In this document: piece after piece, positions 6,506-7,524 of the stretch
Numbering within the stretch: the first letter of the stretch is position 1
Layout of the letters: each line of letters begins with the position of its first letter
From: O2-02-FULL-42-9 sp038043025
GTDB lineage: Bacteria; Pseudomonadota; Gammaproteobacteria; UBA12402
NCBI GenBank assembly: GCA_038043025.1
Contig: JBBTCW010000017.1
Coordinates: 1 to 7,524 of the forward strand
Reading direction: 5' to 3'
DNA: 7,524 nucleotides
Made by a program: the position numbers and the translations under genes
Notes under the pieces: model-generated
What the model saw: only the letters and a program-made list of their open reading frames with translations
Told to the model about the DNA's origin: nothing
Database searches by the model: none

Positions 6506-7318
6506 ATGTCAGAAATTATCATTTACAAAGCCAAAAATGGGCATATCGAGCTAAAAGTTAACTTATTTGAGGAAACCGTCTGGCTTACCCAAAAGCAACT
6601 GTCTGATTTATTTGATAAAAACGTCAGGACAATTTCGGAGCACATCAATAATATCTTCAAGGAAGGTGAACTGGATGAAGGTTCAGTTGTCCGGAATTTC
6701 CGGATAACTGCTACTGATGGTAAGTCCTACGATACAAAACACTACAATTTGGACGTGATTATTTCAGTTGGGTATCGTGTTCACTCAACGCGTGGTACTG
6801 AATTCAGACAATGGGCAACGGCCGTGCTAAAAGAACATTTAATTGAAGGGTATACTCTGAATGAAAACCGCCTCGCGGAACGTGGCGTGAAAGAACTCCA
6901 GCAATCTATTGAACTACTACAAAGGACACTGACACGAAATGACTTAGTGAATGACATTGGCATTGAAACGATTCAATTAATCATGAGCTATACCAAAACA
7001 TGGCATTTATTACTTGCTTATGATGAAGACGAACTGGCACTACCCGATCTAGGTAAGCCAGCGATTGCAGTATTAAATTATGAAATAGCTGCACATGCCA
7101 TTAAAACATTAAAGACAGATCTCGCTGCCAGAAACGAGGCAACCGCTCTCTTCGGTAATGAATGCGCACAGGGTCTTCAAAGTATTTTAGGTAATATCGA
7201 GCAAACCTTTGATGGTCATCCGCTTTATAAAATCGTCGAAGAACGTGCCGCGCATTTATTGTATTTTATTATTAAGGATCATCCCTTTAGCGATGGCAAT
7301 AAACGCATTGGCTGTTGA
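6506..7318 (+). pseudogene. RhuM-family protein, truncated at its Fic motif
   Basis: The N-terminal part matches the RhuM virulence-protein family (for example ETVWLTQKQLSDLFDK and RNFRITATDGKSYDTKHYNL). It continues into the Fic/Doc-like C-terminal domain, ending at HPFSDGNKRIGC (7280-7315) and an immediate TGA. Related RhuM proteins, from memory about 330-345 residues, run on for roughly 65-75 residues after this motif; this one is about 270. The catalytic loop is complete, but the helix after it is lost, so the Fic fold is probably not functional. I chose ATG 6506 because it matches the usual family N-terminus. An in-frame ATG at 6461 has the same TTTTATGTCAGAA context. RhuM proteins were named from a Salmonella pathogenicity island, and their molecular role is unclear. 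I found no convincing promoter. Confidence 0.75.
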
Positions 7319-7394
7319 TGCCTCAAACACCATGAGAAAAGTCTTGCTAGAATTCACTGATGACAATTACAATACTGAAAAGGTAAAAATATGA
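7316..7394 (+). pseudogene. 3' remnant of an unknown gene fused after the RhuM truncation
   Basis: Right after the RhuM motif a different frame is open and encodes about 25 residues (VDASNTMRKVLLEFTD and onward) before TGA at 7392-7394. This stop overlaps the ATG of the next gene as ATGA, a typical operon junction. The stretch is therefore probably the surviving 3' end of the gene that originally preceded the small membrane protein. Its 5' part was replaced by the RhuM fragment at about 7310-7316. I do not recognise the residues, and upstream of the junction this frame merely shadows RhuM. Confidence 0.35.
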
Positions 7395-7522
7395 ACATGA
7401 TATTGATGCTTATTGGGAGTCTGGTAGCACTTTCAGTGGTTATTCTCGGATTGACTTTATCTCATTATTTCCCAAATCCCGATATAGAAAAAGCTAAAAC
7501 AAATGAAGCCTTGTCTGTATAA
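7391..7522 (+). CDS. 43-residue single-span membrane protein
   Basis: The protein starts MNMILMLIGSLVALSVVILG and has one hydrophobic helix (about residues 3-24) followed by a short polar tail rich in Lys and Glu. AAAAGG lies seven bases upstream of the ATG, a good ribosome binding site. The start overlaps the preceding stop (ATGA), and its own stop overlaps a following ATG (TAATG, 7520-7524). It therefore looks like a real, translationally coupled operon member. Small proteins of this kind often act as accessory subunits of membrane complexes. I do not recognise this one, and it is unlike KdpF or CydX. Confidence 0.6.
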   Translation: MNMILMLIGSLVALSVVILGLTLSHYFPNPDIEKAKTNEALSV

Positions 7523-7524
7523 TG
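7522..7524 (+). other. Possible start codon of the next operon gene (cut by the window end)
   Basis: ATG overlaps the TAA of the small membrane protein gene. This is a common coupling arrangement, but nothing of the coding sequence is visible. Confidence 0.35.

Overview
The window (about 40% GC by impression) looks like an accessory region from a bacterium that lives with or inside eukaryotic cells. The pointers are a very large ankyrin-repeat protein, a HigBA-type toxin-antitoxin pair, two different Fic-fold proteins, a miniature transposable element and several broken or duplicated gene pieces. A gammaproteobacterium of the Legionellales type would fit, but nothing here (no rRNA or housekeeping gene) proves the taxon.

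Layout. Positions 26-45 hold a small GC-rich hairpin downstream of the first gene. On the minus strand (70-1407) lies a winged-helix/Fic protein whose Fic motif has Gln in place of the catalytic His. Its promoter sits in a cluster of four GGCC-centred repeats (1375-1466), including a perfect 16-bp inverted repeat. Upstream is a 173-bp fold-back element (1510-1682) with 17-bp terminal inverted repeats beginning GTAA and an 8-bp target duplication, which looks like an IS66-related MITE. It inserted into the 3' end of an XRE-family antitoxin gene (1648-2016) and replaced its C-terminal tail. The antitoxin overlaps a HigB/RelE-family toxin gene (2006-2293), which has a clear promoter and operator (2313-2341). 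The toxin, antitoxin and Fic genes all read leftward.

A large minus-strand gene (2940-6248) encodes a 1102-residue protein with about 13 ankyrin repeats and a long C-terminal part that I do not recognise. It has its own promoter (6278-6306), an in-frame hexanucleotide tandem repeat (4857-4889) and a 367-bp internal segment (4270-4636). That segment recurs about 94% identical downstream as a gene fragment (2469-2835). On the plus strand, a RhuM-type gene (6506-7318) is cut off exactly at its Fic active-site motif. It is fused to the 3' tail of an unknown gene (to 7394), whose stop overlaps the start of a 43-residue one-helix membrane protein (7391-7522). The stop of that small gene overlaps a further ATG at the window edge.

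Together the genes suggest an island of regulatory or toxin-like modules and a candidate host-interaction protein, reshaped by small mobile elements and duplication. The most interesting points are the phased operator array at the His-less Fic gene, the MITE that now encodes the antitoxin tail, and eukaryote-like features in the ankyrin protein, including a cyclin-E-like LTPPQS motif.
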